Source: a virus | IMG/VR virus record: IMGVR_UViG_3300044714_000018 | Location: 1-43,862 of that record | DNA: 43,862 nt | Reading direction: 5' to 3' (one strand) | In this document: positions 17,129 to 24,162 of the stretch, one piece after another | Layout of the letters: every line of letters starts with the position of its first letter | Numbering within the stretch: the stretch's first letter is position 1 | Translations under genes and position numbers: made by a program | The notes under the pieces: model-generated | Databases searched by the model: none | What the model was told of the DNA's origin: nothing | What the model saw: the letters and a program-made list of their open reading frames with translations, nothing else

Positions 17129-17755
17129 CTAGATGCCACCCGGGGACGTCGCTTCCGGCGTATTCAGCCGGACCTCGACCCACGGGTTGGTGTTGGTGGG
17201 GTCCTGCGGACCACCGACGACACCGGCTAAACCGATGATGCGGAAGGGCAGCGTCGGCGAGGTGCCGAGCGTGGTGGCATCGAGCGCCAGCGTCGAGATG
17301 CCCGCCGCGTTGGGCGCGCCGTTCGTGCCCGCCAGGAAGTTGATGTTCTGGCCGATCCATGACTGGGTGGCCGGGCCGCCGCTGACCTGAGCGCGGAACA
17401 CCACGCCGGGGTCCTCGTAGACGTAGCAGCCGATGTTGACGCCAGCCGGCGGCGACGCGCTCGCGATGTACGAGCCGTTGAGGCCGTACAGCGTTGTCTG
17501 CGCGTTGGTGTCGTAGTAGCCGGTGTTGATGATGCCGGCGAAGACCCCGAGGATGTCGGTGTCGTTCAGCGTGGCGAGGACGATGCCGCCCTGGAAGCCA
17601 GAGCCCTGCGCCCCTCGCTTGACCAGATCGCCGATGCCGATCGCGGACCCGTAGCCGCGGATGATGACTTCCTGGTTGCCCTGGTAGGTCGCAGAGCCGC
17701 CGTAGAACGACCGGCTGGCCAACAGACCGTTGGGTGCGAGGGTGTTTGTCGCCAC
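17129..17755 (-). CDS. Capsid-proximal structural/decoration protein candidate
   Basis: 208 residues, GTG start. Beta-rich sequence opening MATNTLAPNGLLASRSFYGGSATYQGNQ, with IRGYGSAIGIGDLVKRG and VEVRLNTPEATSPGG at the end. Proteins with this opening and a DLVKxG segment commonly precede phage capsid genes and may decorate or stabilise the head. It is the first gene after a 137-base gap holding a possible promoter. A 5-base-pair inverted repeat (AGCGG...CCGCT, 17756-17770) lies just before its start. Confidence 0.6.
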   Translation of the reverse strand: MATNTLAPNGLLASRSFYGGSATYQGNQEVIIRGYGSAIGIGDLVKRGAQGSGFQGGIVLATLNDTDILGVFAGIINTGYYDTNAQTTLYGLNGSYIASASPPAGVNIGCYVYEDPGVVFRAQVSGGPATQSWIGQNINFLAGTNGAPNAAGISTLALDATTLGTSPTLPFRIIGLAGVVGGPQDPTNTNPWVEVRLNTPEATSPGGI

Positions 17756-17858
17756 AGCGGAAACCCCGCTTATGGACGCGACAACCCTGCGGCAGGCTAG
17801 GTCGGGTGCGTCGGTTCGATCGACGGGCCGAGGCGCGGCATGCGCTTGGCGATGTCAG

Positions 17859-17888
17859 AGCATAAGCACGAAAAAATTCTACGCGCAA
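17859..17888 (-). promoter_or_regulatory. Possible promoter for the capsid gene set
   Basis: On the minus strand TTGCGC (17888-17883), 18 bases, TATGCT (17864-17859). The spacer contains an A/T-rich run (GAATTTTTTC) that stands out from its GC-rich surroundings. It lies in a 137-base intergenic gap, one of the largest in the window, and points at the decoration and major capsid genes, which would need extra expression. Match to the sigma-70 consensus is only moderate. Confidence 0.35.
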
Positions 17889-17892
17889 GCAT

Positions 17893-18243
17893 CTATTTTT
17901 GTTCGCTTATTTGGTCCGCTTTCTGGACGCCGGGCCGCAGGCTCCGCAGCCGCCCAGCCGCTTGCCTGGTCTTGATCTGCGTATCCACGACCTCGACGAG
18001 CGTGTTGACCATGGTCTGCTGCTCCGCCGTCAGCCGTCCGCTGCGCCACGCTGGCGAGTGCCCCATGTCCTCGATGATCCACCACAGGTGATCGCCGCCG
18101 CGGCCGTGCAGGTCAGGCATTTCGACGGCCTGGTCGAGCGTCGCGACTTGGTTCATGAAGTGCTTCGCGTTCAACGCCAGTTCGTAGCTGTCGTGCGCGG
18201 CCCAAGCGAGCGCGCCGGCGCAGAGAAGGCAGACGAAGCGCAT
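17893..18243 (-). CDS. Small secreted protein with Sec signal peptide
   Basis: 116 residues. The ATG shares its A with the preceding TGA (TGATG). Residues 1-16 form a signal peptide (MRF, hydrophobic stretch, ALAWA). The mature part is mostly helical (LNAKHFMNQVATLDQAVEMPDL and TMVNTLVEVVDTQIKTRQAAGRL), with a His/Trp-rich middle (GRGGDHLWWIIEDMGHSPAW). I do not recognise the family. It sits in the membrane cassette between scaffold and capsid genes, so a periplasmic role in envelope modification or lysis is possible. Starts at 18249 or 18246 are also available. Confidence 0.6.
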   Translation of the reverse strand: MRFVCLLCAGALAWAAHDSYELALNAKHFMNQVATLDQAVEMPDLHGRGGDHLWWIIEDMGHSPAWRSGRLTAEQQTMVNTLVEVVDTQIKTRQAAGRLRSLRPGVQKADQISEQK

Positions 18244-18317
18244 CACCATTCGTTGAAAAAGCCGTCGCCGGGGTCGCCGAACCAGCGCTTGAGCCAGCGG
18301 CGGAAGCGGTTAAGCAT
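18243..18317 (-). CDS. 24-residue basic/aromatic amphipathic peptide (possible gene)
   Basis: This short frame (MLNRFRRWLKRWFGDPGD..., 24 residues) overlaps the end of the upstream gene by 3 bases and couples to the next gene through TGATG. The first 13 residues have alternating Arg/Lys and Trp/Phe/Leu and would form a basic amphipathic helix able to bind membranes. Its reality rests on the two couplings and composition. It has no clear ribosome site. Confidence 0.4.
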   Translation of the reverse strand: MLNRFRRWLKRWFGDPGDGFFNEW

Positions 18318-19374
18318 CGCGTGGGCCGAGAGCCGCCAGCCCGAGCGCCAGGAACGGCGCGCACTGCGGCAACGGATACCAGATCGCGTAGAGCCCGGCT
18401 AGCGCTACCCATGCGGCCAGTGCCCGCGGGTTCACGCTCGAGATCAGCGGTGGCACGGCGAACAACGCGACCGCCAGGAACATCCCGAGCGGCCCGAGCG
18501 CCAGCAGCGATTCGGCCCACAGGTTATGGCTGTGCGCGGCGCCCATGCCGAGACCTTCCCAGGTGGGGTCGATCGCGGCGAGGGTAGGGCGCGCGGCGAG
18601 CACAGCATCGTTGAACTCGCCCCAGCCGGCGCCGTGCCAAGCCGTGCCGTCCTTCATCGGCAGCGCTAGGCCGATGACCTCGATCAGCATCGCTCGCGAG
18701 TGTGCCGATGGCCACGGCAGGATGAACATGGCCGCGGTCGCCGCGAACGGCACCATAAAGGCCAAGCCAGCAGCCAGCGCGGTCAGCGGCCGCCACCGAT
18801 GCCAGAGCGCCCACAGCACCAGCGCGCCGGCGGCGAGCAGCCACGCGCCTTTGCTGCCCGACACCGCGACCAACGCCGCCCCCGTCAGCAGTGCCGGCCA
18901 GCCGTCGAGCATGACCAGCCCGAATCCGGCGAACGCCGTCCAGTCTGACCAGTCGTGCTCGGGATGAGCGGCGACCAGCGTCCATGCGACGATGCCGGCA
19001 CCCGATGCGACGGCGCCCCAGGTGAGCCAGCGCCGGTCGGCCGACGCCATGAGCGCGGTTAGCACCGCCACGGACAGCCACCAGAAGCCGCCTTGACCAA
19101 CCTGGGGCGCGCCGAACCAGGATCGCGCGGGGAACGCCAACAACGGGGACAGCGCGAAGGTTGGGAGAGCGATGGAGAGCGGTAGTAGAGCTAGCGGCGC
19201 ACCGAATGTTTCACGTGGAACGACGGACAACCACACTGCCGCAATTGCTCCCGCGCCGTACAGCGCCACGGCCGCCGGCTCGGCCTTTACCCAGATGCCG
19301 AGCGCGAACGCCGGCAGGGTAAGGAACCACAAGCACAGAGAGGCCGTCGCCAGCAGGGCGGCGCCACGCGCCAT
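18310..19374 (-). CDS. O-antigen ligase / polymerase-like integral membrane protein (WaaL/Wzy superfamily)
   Basis: 354 residues, about ten predicted membrane segments. Near the C-terminus it has H283-N284-x9-G294-x-x-G297 (within HSHNLWAESLLALGPLG), an exact match to the WaaL signature H[NSQ]-x9-Gxx[GTY]. A large periplasmic-type loop before it contains DGTAWHGAGWGEFNDAV. Known members join O-antigen or other glycans to lipid A or proteins in the inner membrane. The ATG couples to a 36-residue membrane peptide (TGATG). A phage copy could alter the host surface or block superinfection; this role is inferred. Confidence 0.75.
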   Translation of the reverse strand: MARGAALLATASLCLWFLTLPAFALGIWVKAEPAAVALYGAGAIAAVWLSVVPRETFGAPLALLPLSIALPTFALSPLLAFPARSWFGAPQVGQGGFWWLSVAVLTALMASADRRWLTWGAVASGAGIVAWTLVAAHPEHDWSDWTAFAGFGLVMLDGWPALLTGAALVAVSGSKGAWLLAAGALVLWALWHRWRPLTALAAGLAFMVPFAATAAMFILPWPSAHSRAMLIEVIGLALPMKDGTAWHGAGWGEFNDAVLAARPTLAAIDPTWEGLGMGAAHSHNLWAESLLALGPLGMFLAVALFAVPPLISSVNPRALAAWVALAGLYAIWYPLPQCAPFLALGLAALGPRDA

Positions 19375-19484
19375 CAGAACATCCGGTCGGTGTCGTCGTC
19401 AGTCGAGACCCATATGATGATCCCGACGCACGCCGCGAACGTCAACAGCCCGGCGAGCAGGAAAATCGCGCTATCGATGGCCAC
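19374..19484 (-). CDS. 36-residue single-pass membrane peptide
   Basis: GTG start. One hydrophobic segment (IFLLAGLLTFAACVGIIIWV, residues 7-26) followed by an acidic tail (STDDDTDRMF). Its stop is coupled by TGATG to the O-antigen-ligase-like gene, which suggests a joint membrane function. A possible alternative is a small holin-like or regulatory peptide. No recognised family. Confidence 0.55.
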   Translation of the reverse strand: MAIDSAIFLLAGLLTFAACVGIIIWVSTDDDTDRMF

Positions 19485-19489
19485 TCGGG

Positions 19490-20098
19490 CTACTCGTCGC
19501 CACGCTGCTTGGCGACCCCGACGTGCCCGGTGATCTCCATGGTCTCGAGCCGGGGCGTTCCGATCTTGCCGCCAGCGCTCGCCACCGCGCCGCGCAGCTT
19601 GTCGGCGAGCTGCTCGTCGGCGATCTGACGATCCTCGCGGCGCGCCGCCTGGGTCAAGTGCATGGGCCGCGTCATCAGGATCTGGCCGTAGCGCTCGATC
19701 GTCTTCTTGTCCCAGCCCGGCGGCACGAGGTCCGGCATCTCGGACGCCGCGACCGGGCGCCAGCCCTGGCCGTAGATCTTCGCCATGTCGGCGCCGTCGA
19801 CCGGCTGGCCCATGACGGTCAGGGACTTCCACTCGTAGTCCCAGCCGGGCTTCTTGCAGTCCTCGGGCACGTCGAAGTCGTCGGAGCCGCGGTTGACCCG
19901 GGAGCGCCGCGTCAGCCGGTCGGGCGCATCGTCGCCGCCGATCGGCACCGTGGCCGGCGCAGCGCTGGTCGCAACCCGACGCTGGCCGCGGTCCTCGGTC
20001 GGATCGCCGCCAGCACCGTCGGCGGCGATCGTAGCGCCCTTGCGGACGTAGCGCCGGCGCGGCCGGCCGGTCGGCGTGGTGGTCGCGGTGTCCGTCAT
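19490..20098 (-). CDS. Structural-region protein, unknown
   Basis: 202 residues with an Arg-rich N-terminus (TGRPRRRYVRKGATIAADG), then a compact part: VPEDCKKPGWDYEWKSLTVMGQPVDGADMAKIYGQGWRPV, ending in ERYGQILMTRPMHLTQAARREDRQIADEQL. The W-rich middle resembles small capsid-associated proteins encoded next to phage scaffolds. The first six residues (MTDTAT) are the same as in the preceding scaffold candidate. The ATG overlaps that gene's stop by 4 bases. Confidence 0.6.
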   Translation of the reverse strand: MTDTATTTPTGRPRRRYVRKGATIAADGAGGDPTEDRGQRRVATSAAPATVPIGGDDAPDRLTRRSRVNRGSDDFDVPEDCKKPGWDYEWKSLTVMGQPVDGADMAKIYGQGWRPVAASEMPDLVPPGWDKKTIERYGQILMTRPMHLTQAARREDRQIADEQLADKLRGAVASAGGKIGTPRLETMEITGHVGVAKQRGDE

Positions 20099-21183
20099 TC
20101 GTAGACCCCTTCATGGTCGAATCGGATACCCTGCTGGGCGATCTCGATCTGGCTCAGCGTGTACTCGGGCAGGCTCATGTTGCAGGCGCTCGCGCCCTTC
20201 TCGAACTCGGCGCGCACCATCGGGTCGCGGAACGCGATCTGCAGCGGCTTGCCGTCGGCGCCGACTTGCGTGACCTCGACCGGTCCCAGATTGGTCCGCA
20301 CGGTGCCGACGCGGCCGGCGCCGACATTGCCGCTGCGGCCGCCCGGATCGTCGCGGTCGCCGCGCGGCGCCGCCGTGCTGGTGCGCGACTGGCGCGGCTG
20401 GCGGGTGAGGTTGGTGTCGGTGGTCACGGTCGCCTCCCGGCGCGTGCCATCGTGGCCATGGTCGGCGCCATAGAGTTTCTCCATTCGCGCGTTGAGGAAG
20501 TCGAAATAGGCCGGCGTGTTCGCCTGGATGCCCTTGTCGAGCGCCAGCTGGTGCGCGGCCAGCGCGTCGGCCTTGTAGTCGTCGTCGGTGTTGAACTGCG
20601 GGTGCGCGTCGATCCAGCGCTGCGCCTCGGGCGCATAGCGCTGCTGGGCGCCCGGCTCCTGCGTCGTGCTCGCTCGGCTGTTGGGATCGGCCGCGAGCTG
20701 CGGCTTGACCACAGTCTCGAAATGCGTCTTCGCGGCATTCGCCTGCTTGAGCTCGGCCACGGCCTCGGCCAGCTTTTCCTGCGCCGCCATCTGCGCGTCG
20801 AGGTCGCCCTTCTCCGTCGCGGCGCGCAGCTCGGCGATCGCGGAATTCTTCTCGGCGGTCGATGCCGCAATGTGGTTGATGATCGCCTGCTCGCGGTCGC
20901 CGACCTGCGTCGTGACGGCAGCCGCGGCCGTGCGCTCGGCCTTCTCGGCGCGCGCGGTCGCATCCGCTGCCTCACGCCGGGCCGCATCGACCTTCGCCTG
21001 GGCGCTGTCCTCGGCCTTCTTGCGCGCGTCCTCGACGGCGGCCTTCAACGGGTCGACGGCATCCGTGCCGGTGTCGCCGTCGCCATCGATGATGATGGTC
21101 TTCGGCGCGTCCTCGACGCCCGGCCGCTTGGTGTCGCGCGGCTGGCGGGTTGCGGGCTCGACGATCGTGGCGGTGTCGGTCAT
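20095..21183 (-). CDS. Scaffolding protein candidate
   Basis: 362 residues from the ATG at 21183, which overlaps the preceding stop. Residues 45-160 are a long charged coiled coil (AVEDARKKAEDSAQAKVDAARREA..., AEKNSAIAELRAATEKGDLDAQ). Then comes a small helical region (APEAQRWIDAHPQFNTDDDYKADALAAHQLAL), a Gly/Arg-rich linker, and a C-terminal segment (VRAEFEKGASACNMSLPEYTLSQIEIAQQG). Location between portal and capsid, acidic coiled coil and length all fit a head scaffold; no protease signature is seen. Confidence 0.55.
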   Translation of the reverse strand: MTDTATIVEPATRQPRDTKRPGVEDAPKTIIIDGDGDTGTDAVDPLKAAVEDARKKAEDSAQAKVDAARREAADATARAEKAERTAAAAVTTQVGDREQAIINHIAASTAEKNSAIAELRAATEKGDLDAQMAAQEKLAEAVAELKQANAAKTHFETVVKPQLAADPNSRASTTQEPGAQQRYAPEAQRWIDAHPQFNTDDDYKADALAAHQLALDKGIQANTPAYFDFLNARMEKLYGADHGHDGTRREATVTTDTNLTRQPRQSRTSTAAPRGDRDDPGGRSGNVGAGRVGTVRTNLGPVEVTQVGADGKPLQIAFRDPMVRAEFEKGASACNMSLPEYTLSQIEIAQQGIRFDHEGVYE

Positions 21184-21356
21184 GATCTCTCCCGGTAGCA
21201 GAGAAGGCGGCGATGCAGATGCTTGTCGCCCCAGAGATTGAACAGCGCGACGAAGCGCCCAACGCGCACGCCGCCCAGCAGCATCTTGCTGGCAACGTGA
21301 TGGCCTGGGCGCCAGCCGATGTGGAAGTAAAGGCCCGGGAGGTTGAGCACGATCAC
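21180..21356 (-). CDS. 58-residue conserved-looking small protein, unknown
   Basis: GTG start overlapping the previous stop (GTGA), and its own stop overlaps the scaffold start (ATGA). The sequence MIVLNLPGLYFHIGWRPG...VGRFVALFNLWGDKHLHRR is His-, Trp- and Leu-rich. It is not membrane-like overall. Double coupling and codon use support a real gene; function unknown. Confidence 0.6.
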   Translation of the reverse strand: MIVLNLPGLYFHIGWRPGHHVASKMLLGGVRVGRFVALFNLWGDKHLHRRLLCYRERS

Positions 21357-21580
21357 GGCTGCACCAGCGGCAGTGCGGCATCGAGCACGGCACGGTAGGT
21401 TCGCTGAATGATGCAGCGCTGCAACCCGTTGCCTTCAAGTTGCGAGCGGTAGACGCGGGCGGCGTTCAGCAGTTCGGGATCGGCGGACAGCACGGCAGCG
21501 ATCTCGGCGTCGGTCAGCTTCGGCGCCAGGCCGACGCGGGCGTTGTAGCCTTGAGAGAGAAGGGCGGTGAGGACGGTCAC
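21353..21580 (-). CDS. Small helical protein, unknown
   Basis: 75 residues, GTG start. Helical composition (KLTDAEIAAVLSADPELLNAARVYRSQLE, IIQRTYRAVLDAALPLV). It lies 3 bases from the GroES-like gene and overlaps the following gene by 4. No family recognised. Confidence 0.6.
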   Translation of the reverse strand: MTVLTALLSQGYNARVGLAPKLTDAEIAAVLSADPELLNAARVYRSQLEGNGLQRCIIQRTYRAVLDAALPLVQP

Positions 21581-21583
21581 GCG

Positions 21584-22051
21584 TCACACTACCGAATGGG
21601 GTAGCTTAACTCGCCCGTAGATGTAGCGCGATTCGATGATCCGGCACGGCCAGCCTTCCCAGCCGCGGCCGTCCTTGTCCTTGCGGTCGGTTGCCTTCGC
21701 GCCTTCGCCCTGGACCGAGCAATTCCAGGCATCGTAGATCTTGCCGTAGACCCAGTCGCCGATAACCGGCAAGCGGCCGTTGAAATCAGCGACCTCGCTT
21801 TCACGGAATGCATCGGGGCCGATCTTCAGCACCATGCTGATCGGGCCCTGATAAATATCCTCGCGCTGCGTGTCGCTCAGCGTGATGATGCTGCCGGCGT
21901 AGACTGGCCGCACGTAGACCGCGAGCAGCACGCGATCGTGAAACACCTCGACGCCGTCGATATCGCCGACGGCATCCCAGATCTCTTTCTGGGCGGCGGC
22001 CAGATCCGTATGTTTCCAGCCATGAAGGACGCGAGCGCTTGCAACGGGCAT
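21584..22051 (-). CDS. GroES/Cpn10-like fold protein
   Basis: 155 residues. The order of elements follows co-chaperonin 10: an N-terminal strand HDRVLLAVYVRP, a GGIxLP-like segment (AGSIITLSDTQREDIYQG), a strand plus turn MVLKIGPDAF, then VIGDWVYGKIYDAW, equivalent to the GDxVxxxxYxG strand of GroES. An extra C-terminal part (WPCRIIESRYIYGRV) extends it beyond the usual ~97 residues. Phage GroES-like proteins help fold capsid subunits, and its position between portal and scaffold is compatible. The mobile loop is not obvious, so it may be a fold-only relative. Confidence 0.5.
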   Translation of the reverse strand: MPVASARVLHGWKHTDLAAAQKEIWDAVGDIDGVEVFHDRVLLAVYVRPVYAGSIITLSDTQREDIYQGPISMVLKIGPDAFRESEVADFNGRLPVIGDWVYGKIYDAWNCSVQGEGAKATDRKDKDGRGWEGWPCRIIESRYIYGRVKLPHSVV

Positions 22052-22052
22052 A

Positions 22053-22259
22053 TCAGGTTCCTGGTCCAGTTCCGTGGATGGCTTGAAACGCCTGGTCGCT
22101 GAGTTCGGCGGCGCGGTACATCCCAGCCATGAAGCCCTGGGCGTAGCGCATGTCGCCGTAATCGGCGGTCAGGTTGGTGCAGAGATTGCGCGCGCGCTCG
22201 TTGATCTCGGTGACGGTGAGACGGTTGAACTCTTCGCGGAGCGCGGAGGCCGAGGTCAC
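22053..22259 (-). CDS. Small protein, unknown
   Basis: 68 residues, GTG start coupled to the previous stop. Helical (ALREEFNRLTVTEINERARNLCTNL, DMRYAQGFMAGMYRAAELSDQAF). It belongs to a series of coupled small genes between portal and scaffold. No family recognised. Confidence 0.6.
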   Translation of the reverse strand: MTSASALREEFNRLTVTEINERARNLCTNLTADYGDMRYAQGFMAGMYRAAELSDQAFQAIHGTGPGT

Positions 22260-22624
22260 GACTGGTTCGCCGGGTCCTGCTGCTGGGCCTGCTCCGAGCC
22301 GGGCTGCGCTTGCGTCTGGATCGGCGGGTTTTCCAGCTTCTCGATTCGCGCGCAGATGGCGTGGATCGCGCTCTGCAGATCGCTCTCGGCGGTCTCTAAC
22401 CGCTCGGTCAGTTCCGCGATCTTCGCCAGCAAGGGCGCGGGATCGAACGGCGCGCCGGGCTCGGCTGCCGGCTGTGCTGCGAACTGCGCCTCATGGGCTT
22501 CCACCGCCATTTGCGCGGCCTCCGCGGCATCGGCTGCCGCCGGATGCTGCACGCTGCTGTTCACGCCGTCGTGGCAATCCACGATCCAGCCCTTCTCGGC
22601 GTCGCCGTCTACGGTCACTCTCAT
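22256..22624 (-). CDS. Small coiled-coil protein, unknown
   Basis: 122 residues. A short beta N-terminus (MRVTVDGDAEKGWIVDCHDG), an Ala/Glu-rich linker, and a coiled coil (LLAKIAELTERLETAESDLQSAIHAICARIEKLE, about residues 65-98), then a Gln/Pro tail. Coupled to both neighbours by 4-base overlaps. Possibly a structural accessory; function unknown. Confidence 0.6.
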   Translation of the reverse strand: MRVTVDGDAEKGWIVDCHDGVNSSVQHPAAADAAEAAQMAVEAHEAQFAAQPAAEPGAPFDPAPLLAKIAELTERLETAESDLQSAIHAICARIEKLENPPIQTQAQPGSEQAQQQDPANQS

Positions 22625-22845
22625 GTCATCTCCTTTGGCAAAAATCCGTTGAGTTCCGTCAAGCCGCCATCGCGGACTGGCTCGTGCGCCATCGCGTGCA
22701 CCGCCTGAAGCGCGGCAGCGCGCGCCAGTCTATAATCTGACGGCACCTGTACCAATAGGCCGCCCGGATCGCGAATGCGCATCACGGCGGTCGCGACCGC
22801 TAGCGCGAGCTTGTGAAGCGCATCATCGTCTATGCTCAGCATCAC
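22621..22845 (-). CDS. Small protein, unknown
   Basis: 74 residues, GTG start overlapping the previous stop by 4. Helical N-terminus (DDALHKLALAVATAVMRIRDPGG) then VPSDYRLARAAALQAVHAM. No family recognised; its codon use matches the operon. Confidence 0.55.
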   Translation of the reverse strand: MMLSIDDDALHKLALAVATAVMRIRDPGGLLVQVPSDYRLARAAALQAVHAMAHEPVRDGGLTELNGFLPKEMT

Positions 22846-23033
22846 GCGGCCCCCAGGCTGCCATAGCGCCGCCGCATCTCGATCTCACGAAAGCGCCGCT
22901 TGATTTCCGCGACCACCGGCACGATGGGGAAGCCAGCGTCAACATGAACCATCAGATCTTTCCACGCCGCGGGCGACGCAATCGAGACCAGTAGCCGATC
23001 GATCATCTCCTGTCGCTGCGCAGCTTCCCTCAC
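22842..23033 (-). CDS. Small protein, unknown
   Basis: 63 residues, GTG start coupled to the previous stop. Helical and charged (REAAQRQEMIDRLLVSIASPAAWKDL, VVAEIKRRFREIEMRRRYG). Unknown function. Confidence 0.55.
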   Translation of the reverse strand: MREAAQRQEMIDRLLVSIASPAAWKDLMVHVDAGFPIVPVVAEIKRRFREIEMRRRYGSLGAA

Positions 23034-23284
23034 CTGCGCATCCCCTTCACGAACACCAGCGGCAGCGGCCCATCCGCATCCGACGCGCGTTCGATAACTT
23101 CATCGTCGGGCCAGACGACCTCGCCCGCAACCGACGTGAGCGCCGCAATGGCCGCCGACCGCAGCCGCGTCGGGTCGATCGTGCCCATGATCTTCACACG
23201 GCCGTGATGGTCGCGGGCGCGCGTCAGAACCTCGACCATGTGGGCGGCGAGGTCGTCCAGGCTGTGGCCGGCGATGACGATCAT
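23030..23284 (-). CDS. Small alpha/beta protein, unknown
   Basis: 84 residues, ATG coupled to the previous stop. It alternates strands and helices (MIVIAGHSLDDLAAHMVEVLTRA, VKIMGTIDPTRLRSAAIAALTSV, LPLVFVKGM). No motif seen. Part of the small-gene run. Confidence 0.55.
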   Translation of the reverse strand: MIVIAGHSLDDLAAHMVEVLTRARDHHGRVKIMGTIDPTRLRSAAIAALTSVAGEVVWPDDEVIERASDADGPLPLVFVKGMRR

Positions 23285-23463
23285 TGCTTGAACTGCCCGG
23301 TTTGAAGCTTCTCGACATCGGCCTCATGCGCGAATCGCCCGAGCTGCCCAGCGATCTCGCGTGCGCTGTTCGGCGACAGGTTGATGCGCTGCTCGCCATC
23401 GATCAGCATGTAGACGACCGGCGGCTTGGCCTCGCGGTTGATGCCAACCTGTACGGTGGTCAT
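23281..23463 (-). CDS. Small protein, unknown
   Basis: 60 residues from the ATG at 23463, which overlaps the previous stop (ATGA); a longer frame to 23520 is less likely. Beta hairpin then helix: VQVGINREAKPPVVYMLIDGEQRINLSPNSAREIAGQLGRFAHE. It resembles small phage proteins that pair a short sheet with an amphipathic helix, but the function is unknown. Confidence 0.6.
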   Translation of the reverse strand: MTTVQVGINREAKPPVVYMLIDGEQRINLSPNSAREIAGQLGRFAHEADVEKLQTGQFKQ

Positions 23464-23720
23464 GCGAAGACGATCTCGAATGGTAGCGGCCGCTGCAGCG
23501 CGCGCGCCATCAGCAGCCACGCGAGCGCATCGATCCCGCGTGACGTCGCTTCGCGCATGTCGCGCGGCGCCAGATAGGCCGGGTCACCCCAATAGTTCGG
23601 GTCCGCGGCTTCCGACCACGAAATGCGGTTGACTTCGCCAGCCGAGCACCCGATGCAAATCCCCGTGCTGACCGGCCTGCCGCATTGAACGCAGGCACCC
23701 ATGATCCAGTCGCGGCTCAC
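23460..23720 (-). CDS. Small protein with N-terminal zinc-ribbon-like knuckles
   Basis: 86 residues, GTG start coupled to the previous stop. ACVQCGRPVSTGICIGC near residues 9-25 holds two Cys-x2-Cys pairs, a plausible zinc site. The rest is helical (ATSRGIDALAWLLMARALQ). Possibly nucleic-acid or protein binding. Confidence 0.6.
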   Translation of the reverse strand: MSRDWIMGACVQCGRPVSTGICIGCSAGEVNRISWSEAADPNYWGDPAYLAPRDMREATSRGIDALAWLLMARALQRPLPFEIVFA

Positions 23721-23998
23721 GCTGCGCGCTCCCTCTCGGCGAGCAAGCGGAATTCAGATCGGATCAACGGACCGATCTTTAGTGCGGTCATCTTCAGTGC
23801 CGTATCGGCGTAGATCATGCGCTCGTAAGCGTAGGTGATCTTGATCAGAGGCTTGTAGCGGCGCGTCGCTTCATCAATGAGGCAGTAACGCCGTTTGATT
23901 GCAGCATCGAATAGATCGTGAAAATGCGGCGTGGGCGCGAACGCACCCCGCGCCCAATCACGAGCCTTCATGTGCATCCAGGGCGCTCGATCGCTCAC
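23717..23998 (-). CDS. Small basic protein, unknown
   Basis: 93 residues from the GTG at 23998, coupled to the previous stop (GTGA). His/Arg/Tyr-rich (MHMKARDWARGAFAPTPHFHDLFDAAIKRRYCLIDEATRRYKPL). No motif recognised. Confidence 0.55.
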   Translation of the reverse strand: MSDRAPWMHMKARDWARGAFAPTPHFHDLFDAAIKRRYCLIDEATRRYKPLIKITYAYERMIYADTALKMTALKIGPLIRSEFRLLAERERAA

Positions 23999-24162
23999 GC
24001 CGCCCGCTCCTTCTCGGCCTTCTCCGCGGCGCGCACGATCTCCGCAGCGAATGCGCGCGCCTGCCACGGCGGCAGCGATTGCGGCTCGACCGTCAGCATG
24101 ACCAGCGGGCCGCGCTGATGGTCCTGGATCGGGGCGCAGAGGCGCACGGGAGGCGTGGTCAT
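23995..24162 (-). CDS. Small protein, unknown
   Basis: 55 residues. The ATG shares a base with the preceding TGA, and the stop overlaps the next start. Sequence MTTPPVRLCAPIQDHQRGPLVMLTVEP then a helix QARAFAAEIVRAAEKAEKERAA. A real gene by coupling and codon use; no family recognised. Confidence 0.55.
   Translation of the reverse strand: MTTPPVRLCAPIQDHQRGPLVMLTVEPQSLPPWQARAFAAEIVRAAEKAEKERAA

Noticed and set aside
15594-17888. 764-codon minus-strand frame ending with the HNH domain
   Set aside because: Only the last ~200 residues are protein-like. The rest overlaps the capsid and decoration genes in a non-coding frame.
20095-21438. Longer start for the scaffold candidate at 21438
   Set aside because: The added region overlaps two coupled small genes, and the ATG at 21183 has an ATGA coupling and begins a protein-like sequence.
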